Assembly (NCBI GenBank): GCA_016199985.1
Contig: JACQFQ010000056.1
Coordinates: 26,155 to 90,154, forward strand
Direction of reading: 5' to 3'
Length of the DNA: 64,000 nt
From: Verrucomicrobiota bacterium
Lineage (GTDB): Bacteria > Verrucomicrobiota > Verrucomicrobiia > Limisphaerales > UBA11320
A model generated the notes under the pieces. It worked only from the letters and a program-made list of their open reading frames with translations, did not search any database and was not told the DNA's origin. Below are positions 8,290-17,103 of the stretch, in pieces; within the stretch, counting starts at the first letter, position 1, and every line of letters begins with the position of its first letter. The position numbers and the translations under genes are program-made.

Positions 8290-11200
8290 ATGAAGACTTC
8301 CTCGCAGTTCAGCCTTGCGCGCCCGTGGATCCGGCGCGCGGCTCTGGCGCTTTGGATCGGGGTCGGCGCCGCTTCGTCCGTTCGCGGAGCGTCGGCCGGC
8401 GAGAAAACCACCTACGAGGACCACGTCCTTCCCATCCTTCGGAACCACTGCCTCAACTGCCACAACGCCGACAAGAAGAAGGCGGACCTCGACGCCTCCA
8501 ATTACAACGGGATCATGGCGGGCGGCGGCAGCGGCAAAGTTCTGGCGCCCGAGGACGCCGCGGGCAGCCTGCTGTGGAGGCTGATCAATCATCTGGAAGA
8601 GCCGAACATGCCTCCGAAGTCGGCAAAGCTCCCGGACGCGGAGCTGGCCGTGATCCGGAAGTGGATTGACGGCGGCCTGCTCGAGAACAGCGGATCGAAG
8701 GCCCGAGCGACGAAGAGGCCCAAAGTCGATCTCGCGGTGGCCGGCGTTTCCGCGGGAAAGCCCTCGGGACCGCCGCCGATGCCCAACGGAGATCTCCTCC
8801 TGGAACCCGTCGTTCACGCCGCGCGCTCCGGAGCGATTCCGGCCGTCGCCGCAAGCCCGTGGGCGCCGTTGGTCGCCGTCGCGGGCCAAAGGCAGATCAT
8901 CCTCTACCATCTCGATACTTTCGAGATCCAGGGCATCCTGCCGTTTCCAGAGGGATTCCCCTACGTCGTCAAGTTCAGCCGCAGCGGACAGCTCCTCCTC
9001 GCGGGCGGCGGCATCGGCGCGAAACTGGGAAAGGTCGCGCTCTACAATGTCGCGACGGGGAATCGCGTCGCCGAGGTCGGCGATGAGCTCGACACGGTGA
9101 TCGCCGCGGATGTTTCGCCCGACCAATCCCAGGTCGCGCTCGGCGGCCCCTCCAAGATGGTCCGCGTCTATTCCACCGCCACGGGCGAGCTGCTCCACAC
9201 GATCAAGAAGCACACCGAGTGGGTCACCGGCATCGCCTACAGCCCAGACGGCGTTCTCCTGGCGTCCGCCGATCGCAACGGCGGCGTCTATCTGTGGGAG
9301 GCGGGAACGGCGAACGCGTACAGCGAGCTCAAGTCCGGCGCTCCGCAGGCGATCACGGATCTCGCCTGGCGCGACGACTCCAACATGATCGCCATCACCG
9401 GCGAGGATGGATCCATCGGAGTCTGGGAGGTGGAAAACAGCTCTCGGGTGCTCAAAATCACGGCCCACTCCAGCGGCTCGCGCGCGGTTCGATACAGCCA
9501 TGACGGTCGTCTGGTGTCCACCGGACGAGATCGCGTCACCAAGATCTGGGACGCCGCCGGGGCGCAGCAGCGCGCCTTCGAGGCGTTCGGCGACATTGGC
9601 CTCACGGCGGCGATTTCCCACGACATGACCCGGGTGATCGCGGGCGATTACTCCGGAGACATTCGCGTGTGGAACGCGACGGATGGGAAGATGCTGGGTC
9701 GCCTCGACGCCAACCCTCCCACCCTCGCCAGCCGCCTGGAGAGCGACTCCCGGCTGCTCGCGGAAGCCAAGGCGCGACACGCGAAGATCGCCGGGGCTCG
9801 CGAAGCGGCGGCCGCGGCGGAGACCCAGGCACAAGGATCTTGGAACGTCGCGCGGCAGCAATCCACAAACCGCGCGGATTCCGCGACGCTGGCGCTCAAC
9901 ACACTGAACACCGCCAAGCAGGCTCAGACCGCCGCGAACTCTGCGCGAGAGAAAGCGCAGAAGGACATCGCGACGCGCCAGGCCGAGCTTCTCAGCCGGA
10001 ACGCCGCCGTCGCGGCCGCTCAGCACAGCCTCGGCCAGGCGCAGGCGATCGCCAAGCAGGCGCAGGAAACGCTCACCGCCGCCGAGGCGGCGCAGCGGGC
10101 TTCCGCCGACGCTTCCGCCAAGGCGAAGTCGGCGGCCGAGGCTTCCCCTGCTGTAACCCCGCTGGTCAACGCGGCCTCGCAGGTCAAGGCCGCAGCCGAG
10201 CAAGCCGCGGCGTCCGTAGCGTCGCTGCAAAAAGGCGCCGCCGAAGTGACCTCCCGCGTGAAAGCCGGAGAAGCCGCGATTGCGATCGCGCAAACCGCCG
10301 TCTTGCAGTCTCAAGCCGCGCTGGACGCGTCGCGACGAACGCTTGACGAGGCCGCTCAATCCCTCGCCAACGCTGAACGGATCGTCAAGCAGAGGACGGA
10401 GGAACAACAGCGAGCCCAGCTCGCCGCGGCCGAGGCCGACAAAGCGGCGACGGCGGCCGGGAGCCAGGTCAAAGCCGCGGGCGAAGCGCTCGCGAAGGCC
10501 AAGACACAGGAGGAAGCATCCGCCTCTGAGGTCGCGGGGATTGAGCGGCGCTTGGCGAGGTGGCGCGCGGGACAGTTCAATCTTCAGGTGGTCTCGGCCG
10601 CGGAAGAACGATCTCGAAAGCAGGCGGCCGCGGACGCCGCCGCCGGGCGCGCTGAAGAGCTGAAGGTGTCCGCCGATCGCGCCGCCTCCAACCTGACCCA
10701 GGCGCAGAAGGCGCTGGCAGGCGCGCCATCCGTTCTCCAATCGAGGACGAACGCCATCGCGAAAGCCCAAGCCGATCTCGAAGCCGCCACAGCAGCGCTT
10801 CCCCAGCTTCAGGCGAACCTCGCGGCCGCGCGGACCAACGCGGCTCTACGAAGCGCCGCGCTCCAGGCGGCCAGCGTTCCTCTGGGGAAGGCTCAGTCGG
10901 CTCTCAAGGCGGCGCAGGACGCCGCCGCGAGCGCGGTGTCGAGCGCGAAGGCGACCGCGGAGACGGCCGCGAAGGCGAAGATCGCCGCCGACGCGAACCC
11001 TGACGTGCCCCTTCTGGCCGACTCGGCCGCGCAATCGCAGCAGGCCGCGACGCAGGCCGCCGTGGCCGTCGAAGCCTCGAAGAAAGCCGCCGCCGCCCTC
11101 GCCGCGCAGCAGCTGGAACTCGCGACCGCCCACGAGCGGGCGAAGAAGGACGCCGACGCGGCGCAACAGGCGTCGATCGCCTGCGAGCATGCGGTGGAGG

Positions 11201-11451
11201 CGCAGCCCGGAGTGATCAAGACATGCGCCGTGGCGTTGGCCGCCGCGAGCGACGCGTTCGCCGCCGCAAAAGCGCGGGGCGAACAACTGCCCAAGACCAT
11301 TGCGTCGTTGGAAACCGCGCTTCGACAGGCGGAGGCGGCCTCCGCGGAGGCGCGAGAAGCGGCGGAAAAGTCGACGGCCGCGGTCGCGCCCTGGAAGCAG
11401 AAGCACGAGCAACTCGTCGCCGAGTACCAGAAGATGAAGCCGCCGCGGTGA
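8290..11451 (+). CDS. Cytochrome c (PSCyt1-type)-WD40-coiled coil fusion
   Basis: A 1053-residue exported protein with three parts. After a signal peptide (about 1-36) comes a cytochrome c domain of the planctomycete type with CLNCH (C54, C57, H58) and a probable distal ligand in EEPNMPP (M107). Residues about 170-470 form WD40-type blades (for example HTEWVTGIAYSPDGVLLASADRNG split over one blade, plus GRDRVTKIWD and YSGDIRVWN), likely a propeller scaffold. Residues about 480-1050 are Ala/Gln/Lys-rich coiled coil with an internal duplication: similar AKxK-x-AA segments begin near 610 and 894. Last gene of the redox cluster. I infer an electron-carrying scaffold spanning periplasm or envelope; nothing shows its partner directly. 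Confidence 0.8.
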   Translation: MKTSSQFSLARPWIRRAALALWIGVGAASSVRGASAGEKTTYEDHVLPILRNHCLNCHNADKKKADLDASNYNGIMAGGGSGKVLAPEDAAGSLLWRLINHLEEPNMPPKSAKLPDAELAVIRKWIDGGLLENSGSKARATKRPKVDLAVAGVSAGKPSGPPPMPNGDLLLEPVVHAARSGAIPAVAASPWAPLVAVAGQRQIILYHLDTFEIQGILPFPEGFPYVVKFSRSGQLLLAGGGIGAKLGKVALYNVATGNRVAEVGDELDTVIAADVSPDQSQVALGGPSKMVRVYSTATGELLHTIKKHTEWVTGIAYSPDGVLLASADRNGGVYLWEAGTANAYSELKSGAPQAITDLAWRDDSNMIAITGEDGSIGVWEVENSSRVLKITAHSSGSRAVRYSHDGRLVSTGRDRVTKIWDAAGAQQRAFEAFGDIGLTAAISHDMTRVIAGDYSGDIRVWNATDGKMLGRLDANPPTLASRLESDSRLLAEAKARHAKIAGAREAAAAAETQAQGSWNVARQQSTNRADSATLALNTLNTAKQAQTAANSAREKAQKDIATRQAELLSRNAAVAAAQHSLGQAQAIAKQAQETLTAAEAAQRASADASAKAKSAAEASPAVTPLVNAASQVKAAAEQAAASVASLQKGAAEVTSRVKAGEAAIAIAQTAVLQSQAALDASRRTLDEAAQSLANAERIVKQRTEEQQRAQLAAAEADKAATAAGSQVKAAGEALAKAKTQEEASASEVAGIERRLARWRAGQFNLQVVSAAEERSRKQAAADAAAGRAEELKVSADRAASNLTQAQKALAGAPSVLQSRTNAIAKAQADLEAATAALPQLQANLAAARTNAALRSAALQAASVPLGKAQSALKAAQDAAASAVSSAKATAETAAKAKIAADANPDVPLLADSAAQSQQAATQAAVAVEASKKAAAALAAQQLELATAHERAKKDADAAQQASIACEHAVEAQPGVIKTCAVALAAASDAFAAAKARGEQLPKTIASLETALRQAEAASAEAREAAEKSTAAVAPWKQKHEQLVAEYQKMKPPR

Positions 11452-11591
11452 GGCCGCCTGCATCCCGAAGTTCTGGGCGGCGCTACAGCGGCGCCCACAG
11501 GATCAGGATGCGCCGGAGACAGCGCTGGACAGCCGCCGCCAACCGGACTTGAATGGCTCGTCCCTCGAATCACCTGAACAAAACAAAATCT

Positions 11592-12365
11592 ATGTTCACC
11601 TCTCGCATCCCCTTCACGACGGCCCTCTCCCTCCTGTGCGTTTCGGCGATCGTCTCCACGGCCGCCGAGTCTCCCGAGTTGTCCAAGCTTCAGGGCCTTT
11701 GGAACGCCAAGGCCGTCAGCAGCAGCGGCCAGGAAGTCCACCACGCTCTCGAGATCAAGGGCGACAAGATGACCTTCAAGCTCATGAACGCGAATCATGA
11801 GCTGCGTCTTGTCGCGAAAGGATCCGTGAAGACCGAGCGCCTCGGGCCGTTCAATGTTCTCCAGTTGTCCGACCTGCAGGCGGGGCGATCCGAGGATCAA
11901 ACCGAGGCGGTGAACGATGATCGCTCATCCATCTACACGCTGGAGGACGAGAACTTGATACTGGTATCCAACCTCGACAAACAGCGCGATGGGCAGAAGC
12001 CGAACCTCACCATCTACACCCGGGCGCTTGCGGCCAAGGAGCCTGCGACGTTGACGGACAAGGTGGTCGGAAAATGGAAAATGAAGGTGAAGCTCAACGA
12101 TAACGAGCGCGACTACGACCTCTCGCTCGCCGTGACGGATGGCAAACTGGGCGGAGCCGTCACAAGCGCCCGCAGCGGCGAGCACAAGCTCAAGGCCGCG
12201 AGCTTCGCTGACGGAAAGCTGTCGATCGAGCTCGTTCGCGAGATCGGCGGCGTGGAGGCCACCATCCTGTATTCGGGCGAGTTGAAGGACGACAAACTCT
12301 CCGGCGCCTTCTCCGTGAAGGGCTTCGAGGACCAGTACAAGGGAACCTGGACGGCGGAGAAGTAA
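11592..12365 (+). CDS. Exported protein of unknown function, possible TIGR03067-type repeats
   Basis: About 257 residues with a signal peptide (TSRIPFTTALSLLCVSAIVSTAA). Two similar halves follow, each with a LQGLWNAKAV- or VGKWKMKVKL-type opening and beta-strands ending in a K(G)TW or KFKL-like segment; this resembles the small beta-barrel domains often annotated TIGR03067 in planctomycetes and verrucomicrobia. Function unknown. I chose the ATG that starts the signal peptide; an in-frame ATG 13 codons upstream would put polar residues before it. No clear ribosome binding site precedes either. Confidence 0.65.
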   Translation: MFTSRIPFTTALSLLCVSAIVSTAAESPELSKLQGLWNAKAVSSSGQEVHHALEIKGDKMTFKLMNANHELRLVAKGSVKTERLGPFNVLQLSDLQAGRSEDQTEAVNDDRSSIYTLEDENLILVSNLDKQRDGQKPNLTIYTRALAAKEPATLTDKVVGKWKMKVKLNDNERDYDLSLAVTDGKLGGAVTSARSGEHKLKAASFADGKLSIELVREIGGVEATILYSGELKDDKLSGAFSVKGFEDQYKGTWTAEK

Positions 12366-12428
12366 GCGCCTTGAAGGGATGGAGGGACGCCGCGGGCGGG
12401 AAGGCCATGGAGTGGATCGGAGGGAACG

Positions 12429-12456
12429 TCTCTCAAGGACGCGGATCCTTGAGAGA
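12429..12456. terminator. Perfect 11-bp inverted repeat, bidirectional terminator candidate
   Basis: TCTCTCAAGGA and TCCTTGAGAGA form a perfect 11-bp stem with a 6-base loop. It lies 64 bases past the stop of the upstream + strand gene and 19 bases past the stop of the small minus-strand gene, where a shared terminator would be expected. Neither side has a clear run of T, so a textbook intrinsic terminator is not shown. Confidence 0.5.
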
Positions 12457-12474
12457 TGATGGGGAAAAGGAAGC

Positions 12475-12600
12475 CTACCTGTTCTTGGCGACGCCCTGTT
12501 TGCTCAACACGACCGCCTGTTTCTTCTGCGCGTCCGAGCTGGCTTTGGCCTGCTTCTGTGAGGATTTCTTCTGAGTGGACTTGGGGGATTTATCACCCAT
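12475..12600 (-). CDS. 41-residue basic peptide, MGDKSPK type
   Basis: ATG to TAG encodes 41 residues beginning MGDKSPKSTQKKSS and ending KQGVAKNR. It is extremely rich in Lys, Gln, Ser and Ala, has no hydrophobic segment and is probably disordered and nucleic-acid or anion binding. From memory, tiny proteins beginning MGDKSPK occur in many unrelated bacteria as uncharacterised conserved peptides, which makes this more credible than a chance frame. A stem-loop follows the stop. The upstream bases show no strong Shine-Dalgarno sequence. Function unknown. Confidence 0.75.
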   Translation of the reverse strand: MGDKSPKSTQKKSSQKQAKASSDAQKKQAVVLSKQGVAKNR

Positions 12601-12768
12601 AACGATGAAGGATGGCTCTGCGATTGACTCGCCGCCGGCATATTAGTTTCCCCGGAGGCGGCGCGAGCATACCGACGCGGCGCGCGTTGTAAATGATCCT
12701 TCTGAAGACGGACGCGTTCATGGTTGTGCTTGCCGGGCGGCGGGCTTTCAAACCAGTATCCATCGCGC

Positions 12769-13311
12769 ATGAACTGGATCCTTTTCGCTCTGTTGACCGT
12801 CGTAACGTGGGGTGTCTATGGCGTTCTCCTTCACATGGGACAAAGCCAGATGCTCCCGTCCGGCACCCTCGACGCCGAGGCGCGATACAAATCCTTCCTC
12901 TTCGTTGGCCTCGCCTACTTTCTTGTCGCCGTCCTTGCGCCCCTCGCCCTGCTCATGATGCAGGGCAAGGCGTTCTCCGGCTATCGCTCGGAAGGGATGT
13001 TCTGGTCGCTCATCGCTGGCATCACGGGCGCCATCGGCGCATTCGGGGTTCTGCTCGCCTTCGGCGCGGGCGGAAAGCCGTATGTGGTCATGTCCATCAT
13101 CTTCGCCGGCGCGCCCATCGTGAATGTCGCGTACTCCTTCTACAACCATCCCCCCAAGGATGGATGGGCCTCGATCAAGCCTCAGTTCGTCCTCGGGATC
13201 GTTCTCGCCGCCGTGGGCGGGTACCTTGTGACCTATCACCGCCCCGATAAACCGGCGCCGAAACCCGCGGCCGCGACGGCCACGGCCTCGCCGATCAAGC
13301 CCGGCGCGTGA
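12769..13311 (+). CDS. Small multi-span membrane protein, EamA/DMT-like half transporter
   Basis: 180 residues with five predicted membrane spans: about 1-25, 43-63, 78-103, 106-128 and 143-163. The size and the small-residue-rich helices (GAIGAFGVLLAFGAGG) resemble one EamA repeat of the drug/metabolite transporter superfamily, so it could work as a dimer; substrate unknown. The Ala/Pro-rich tail is probably cytoplasmic. The start is the ATG at the first hydrophobic residue; upstream in-frame codons encode non-membrane sequence. Its stop overlaps the GTG start of the following ligase (GTGA), so they are co-translated. Confidence 0.65.
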   Translation: MNWILFALLTVVTWGVYGVLLHMGQSQMLPSGTLDAEARYKSFLFVGLAYFLVAVLAPLALLMMQGKAFSGYRSEGMFWSLIAGITGAIGAFGVLLAFGAGGKPYVVMSIIFAGAPIVNVAYSFYNHPPKDGWASIKPQFVLGIVLAAVGGYLVTYHRPDKPAPKPAAATATASPIKPGA

Positions 13312-14618
13312 AGTCCTTCCACAGCCGCGACGAACTCGTCGAGCGCCAGCGTCAGCGACTGCTCGCGATGTTGGACTCGACCCTGCCCGCCAACCGGTTT
13401 TATCAATCCCGGCTCTCCGCCTGCGGCCCGTGGGGCAAGGAACTTTCCCTGGACGCGATCCTGCGGAGTCTGCCTCTCACCACCAAGACGGACCTCACCG
13501 AGGACCATCGCCGTCATTCGCCTTTCGGAAGTCATCTCACCTACCCCGTCGAGCGCTACACCCGCTGCCATCAAACCAGCGGCACCGGCGGATTCTCGCT
13601 CCGCTGGCTCGACACGCCCGAAAGCTGGGACTGGATGCTGTCCAACTGGGCCCAGGTTTACGAAGCCGCGGGCGTCACCGCGGAGGATCGGATCTACTTC
13701 GCCTTTTCGTTCGGACCCTTCCTGGGATTCTGGACCGCGTTCGAGTCGGCTGTCCGCCTGGGCTGCCTGTGCTTTCCCGCGGGCGGGTTAAGCTCGGTGG
13801 CTCGCGCTCGCGGCATCGTCGAAAGCTCTGCGACCGTCCTGTGCTGCACTCCGACCTACGCCCTGCATCTGGGCGAAACGTTGCGGGCGGAAAAGTTGGA
13901 GGCGGGCGGGCTCAGCGTGAGGCGGATCCTGGTGGCGGGAGAGCCGGGCGGAAGCCTCCCCGCGACCCGACGGCGGATCGAGTCGTTGTGGAAAGGCGCG
14001 AGCGTTCATGACCACCACGGAATGACCGAGATCGGTCCCGTGACCTACCAATGTCCCCGTCAGCCCGGTGTGCTTCACGTCATGGAGGACGCCTTCATCC
14101 CGGAGATCCTCGATCGAGCCTCGAACGCGCCCGTCCCTCCAGGAACTCCCGGAGAGCTCATCCTCACGAACCTGGGCAGGCTGGGCTCTCCGCTCCTCCG
14201 CTATCGAACGGGCGATCTGGCTCAGGCCGCGCCTCTCGGACGCTGCGTGTGCGGCACATTCAATCTGGCCTTGCAGGGAGGAATCCTTGGGAGAATCGAC
14301 GACATGGTCACCGTCCGCGGCGTGAACCTTTACCCCAGCAGCGTGGATGAAGTGATTCAGCGCGTCGCCCCTCAGTGCGAGTACCAGGTGCATGTCCATT
14401 CCTCGTCCGCCCTGGCCGAGGCGCGCGTTCGATTGGAGTCGTCGGAGACCGCGACCGAACGCAGCGCGCTGGCCGGGCGTCTGGAGGCGGAGCTCCGCAA
14501 CGCGTTCTGCCTTCGTTTCGAGATCGAGTGGGTGGAGGCCGGAACTCTGCCGCGCGCCGAACACAAGTCCCGACGCTGGATCCGCGACGACGCCCCCTCT
14601 GACCCGCCGAAGCGCTAG
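13308..14618 (+). CDS. Phenylacetate-CoA ligase (PaaK)-like AMP-forming enzyme
   Basis: 436 residues of the adenylate-forming superfamily, closest by eye to PaaK-type aryl/acyl-CoA ligases. Visible motifs: HQTSGTGG (about 88-95) at the phosphate-binding loop, DHHGMTEIGP (adenine/acyl region), LLRYRTGDLAQ (the ATP-ribose Asp) and GRIDDMVTVRGVNLYPSSV (hinge and C-terminal domain). It would activate a carboxylic acid with ATP, perhaps transferring it to CoA; the substrate cannot be read from the sequence. No paa catabolic gene is nearby, so phenylacetate is not implied. GTG start, overlapping the upstream stop. It converges on the Sel1 gene with six bases between. Confidence 0.8.
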   Translation: MKSFHSRDELVERQRQRLLAMLDSTLPANRFYQSRLSACGPWGKELSLDAILRSLPLTTKTDLTEDHRRHSPFGSHLTYPVERYTRCHQTSGTGGFSLRWLDTPESWDWMLSNWAQVYEAAGVTAEDRIYFAFSFGPFLGFWTAFESAVRLGCLCFPAGGLSSVARARGIVESSATVLCCTPTYALHLGETLRAEKLEAGGLSVRRILVAGEPGGSLPATRRRIESLWKGASVHDHHGMTEIGPVTYQCPRQPGVLHVMEDAFIPEILDRASNAPVPPGTPGELILTNLGRLGSPLLRYRTGDLAQAAPLGRCVCGTFNLALQGGILGRIDDMVTVRGVNLYPSSVDEVIQRVAPQCEYQVHVHSSSALAEARVRLESSETATERSALAGRLEAELRNAFCLRFEIEWVEAGTLPRAEHKSRRWIRDDAPSDPPKR

Positions 14619-14624
14619 GTTCCC

Positions 14625-15608
14625 TCACTCGTCGGCGGACCGGCTCTTTCCGCTTCCGTGATCCTTGGACGAGTATTCGTAAGAGCGTCGCTGGGCCTCG
14701 GCGATTTGCTTCTCCGTCATCTCGCGTTTCAGCTTCGTCCTTGCCTGCGACGCGTAGCTATCGCCAAAGCTCATCGCGGTGTTGAAGCACACATACGCTC
14801 GAACGAGGTCCTTCGGCACGCCCCGGCCTTCCATGTGGGCGAATCCCAGATACAACAGACCGTCGGCGTCTCCCTTCCCCGCGGCCTGGGAAAAGTATTC
14901 GAAAGCCTTGCCAAGGTCCTTCGGCGCGCCCCGGCCTTCGGCGTAGCAGATGCCCAGATTCACCCAGGCGCTCCCGAGTCCCTGGTCGGCGGCCTTGGTG
15001 AACCATTTCATGGCTTCCTCGGTGTTTCGTGGCATGCCGGATCCGCGGTAGAAGCGGACGCCCAGGTTATTTTGCGCGTCGGCGAACCCCTGCTCCGCCG
15101 CTTGCAGGAACCACTTCGCGGCCACGGACAGATCCTCCTTCACGCCCAGGCCGTCGCGATAGCAGATGCCCAGATTGTTCTGCGCCGCCGGATAGCTCTG
15201 TTTCGCGGCGTCTCGAAAGTACAACACGGCCTCCTGGGGATCCCGCTTCACGCCCAGGCCGCGGAGCAACATGAATCCGAGATTGTTCTGGCAGGGAGCG
15301 TGTCCCCGCGAGGCGCCGCGACGATACAGCCGGAACGCCTCCGCGAAATCCTTGGTGCTCTCGGCGAAGCGGGCTTGCTGAAAAAACTCCGAGCCATCCT
15401 TGTCGCTGTCCGATGGAACCCTCGCGTTCGCGGACAAGGGCGGGTTTCGATCTCCGCCCGGGGATGCGGAGCCCCGGGCTGAGGAGAGTCCGCCTTGCCA
15501 GGGAATGGCCCAAATCCCCAGGCAAATCCAACTCCCGACGCGTCGCCCCCAAGAGGAAACCCCGCCGCGAAGGGCGTTGCCAGATCCTGAGCTGGTTTTC
15601 GTGTTCAT
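14625..15608 (-). CDS. Exported Sel1-repeat (TPR-like) protein
   Basis: 327 residues with a weak N-terminal signal or membrane anchor (about 25-45), then about six Sel1-like repeats from residue 80 to 290. The repeats follow the pattern A-x-x-NLG-x-x-(Y/L)-x-x-G-x-G-V/A-x-K-D-x-x-x-A, for example NNLGICYRDGLGVKEDL and VNLGICYAEGRGAPKDL. Sel1 repeats form alpha solenoids that scaffold protein complexes; the partner is unknown. The C-terminal 40 residues are charged. The start is the only ATG upstream of the hydrophobic segment. Confidence 0.8.
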   Translation of the reverse strand: MNTKTSSGSGNALRGGVSSWGRRVGSWICLGIWAIPWQGGLSSARGSASPGGDRNPPLSANARVPSDSDKDGSEFFQQARFAESTKDFAEAFRLYRRGASRGHAPCQNNLGFMLLRGLGVKRDPQEAVLYFRDAAKQSYPAAQNNLGICYRDGLGVKEDLSVAAKWFLQAAEQGFADAQNNLGVRFYRGSGMPRNTEEAMKWFTKAADQGLGSAWVNLGICYAEGRGAPKDLGKAFEYFSQAAGKGDADGLLYLGFAHMEGRGVPKDLVRAYVCFNTAMSFGDSYASQARTKLKREMTEKQIAEAQRRSYEYSSKDHGSGKSRSADE

Positions 15609-15744
15609 GAAGGAGAAGCCCTCGTTCTGAAGAGGCTTCTACTGGATGATTCGGCTGAAAGCTCGTCCACTTGAATGGGATCGCGATTCCGCTCTCGCGG
15701 GGATTGCCTGGGAACGGGTGTTTGGATTACACACCCTCCAGCCT

Positions 15745-17103
15745 ATGAACCAGACCGCTTCGTACTCGCTCCTGCAAGCGCTTCGCGAACGACGATCCCG
15801 GCGTTTCTGCCTCGGCATGGAAATGCCCGCCGGCCCGCTCGCGCACAAAAGCCGCTTCAAGCCGCGGCCGCTGACCGAGGACGAGGAGGCCCTGCTCGCG
15901 TTCGCGGCCTGCGGGATCACGGGCCCCGCGCTCGGCGATCTCTCCTACGCCGCGGGGGGCGGAGGAAACATCATGGCGGGATTGTGCGGACGCACCGTCG
16001 CAAGCGGCGACGCGATTCAAGCCGTCGGATTGATCATCACCAACGACGCCGGCGCATGGCATCTGCGCAGACCCCAGGACTTCGCGGCGCGGGACGTCGC
16101 CGAGCTCGCGCAGATGAGCCAGCGGGGGGAGTTCACTTCGCTCTATCAGAAATCCCGCGTCAAGCTTCGCGACTCGCGTTGCGCGCCGCCCAATCGGCCG
16201 GTGTTCAACATCAACGCGAACGGCTGGTCGGCCTACGCGCCCGGGACGACCTGCTTTGTTCCCATCAATGATCTCACCTTTCTCTACATCAATGGAGTGC
16301 TCGAGATTCTGAACGAAACCACCGGCGCGTTCATCCTCGACGAACGCAGGTCCTATCGGCCCGCGGGACTGCGCGACTTCGCCCGCAGCCGCGGAGGCCA
16401 CCTTCACGACGATCCGGCGGACGGACGCACGACCACGATCCAGCAGGTCGAGACGATGGTGGCGGAGTTTGTCGCGGTGGAACAGGGAATGGTCCATCAG
16501 AACCTGGGCCTGATGGCGCAGGCGATGGGACTCGGCGGCTTCCCGTTCTTCGCGAGCCACGACTTCGCCTGGACCCAGGCCCTCGGCTTCCGGCAAAGGC
16601 CTCTGCGCGCCAGTCGATACCTCGGCGCCGGCCCCTTCGTTTCGATGGGGATGAAACTGCTCGGCCGCGATCCGGAGATTCCTTTCGCGATCGGCCTGGA
16701 GGCGGGAGGCGAAACGCTGCTGAAAGCCTATTCGCCTCCCTACTTCGCGACGATGTCGCACGCGGTCGACGCCGTCGTGGAGGCCAAGCTCGGGAAGGAA
16801 GGAGCGCTCAAGCGCCCCAACGCGAATCCATCCTGGAAGGATCAAGTCGCTGTCACGAACGCGATCGCTCCTCTATCGCCCCTCGCCATCGCGGCGGCAA
16901 AAGCGTATTTCGAGTATCTCTGGCGTCATTATGGACGCTTCCCCGTTCACATCCCTCCTTTCAAGACCATCGTGGCCTTTCAAGCGGGCCACCTGGACCT
17001 GGAGTTTTACGAGAAGCACTATCAACCCTCCGCCGTGTCGCAGTCGCACCGGGACGATTTCGCCCGCGTCGCCGCCGGCCTTCCAACCCGCCCCCTCGCA
17101 TGA
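15745..17103 (+). CDS. Nitroreductase-like protein of unknown substrate
   Basis: About 452 residues, cytoplasmic by appearance. The opening (LLQALRERRSRRF, then LTEDEEALLAFAACGITG) resembles the N-terminus of flavin-dependent nitroreductases, where R-R-S-x-R-x-F binds the FMN phosphate, but the rest is much longer than a typical nitroreductase and I cannot place the other FMN contacts. A glycine-rich AAGGGGN and LGAGPFVSMGMKLLG segment may contribute to cofactor binding. The start is the ATG just before the conserved part; an in-frame start 33 codons upstream is less likely because those codons look like non-coding leader. The stop overlaps the next start (ATGA), implying coupling to the propeller protein. 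Confidence 0.5.
   Translation: MNQTASYSLLQALRERRSRRFCLGMEMPAGPLAHKSRFKPRPLTEDEEALLAFAACGITGPALGDLSYAAGGGGNIMAGLCGRTVASGDAIQAVGLIITNDAGAWHLRRPQDFAARDVAELAQMSQRGEFTSLYQKSRVKLRDSRCAPPNRPVFNINANGWSAYAPGTTCFVPINDLTFLYINGVLEILNETTGAFILDERRSYRPAGLRDFARSRGGHLHDDPADGRTTTIQQVETMVAEFVAVEQGMVHQNLGLMAQAMGLGGFPFFASHDFAWTQALGFRQRPLRASRYLGAGPFVSMGMKLLGRDPEIPFAIGLEAGGETLLKAYSPPYFATMSHAVDAVVEAKLGKEGALKRPNANPSWKDQVAVTNAIAPLSPLAIAAAKAYFEYLWRHYGRFPVHIPPFKTIVAFQAGHLDLEFYEKHYQPSAVSQSHRDDFARVAAGLPTRPLA

Larger units (their letters stand above)
12366..12768. other. Intergenic stretch holding a 41-codon gene and a stem-loop
   Basis: About 400 bases between the exported protein and the next membrane protein. It contains an 11-bp perfect stem-loop (12429-12456) and a 41-residue reading frame on the minus strand (12475-12600), both listed separately. 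The remaining 170 bases upstream of the membrane-protein gene show no motif I can support. Confidence 0.6.

Noticed and set aside
12371..12574. 67-codon + strand frame opposite the small basic peptide
   Set aside because: Runs through a stem-loop and antisense to the better-supported MGDKSPK peptide; composition not protein-like.
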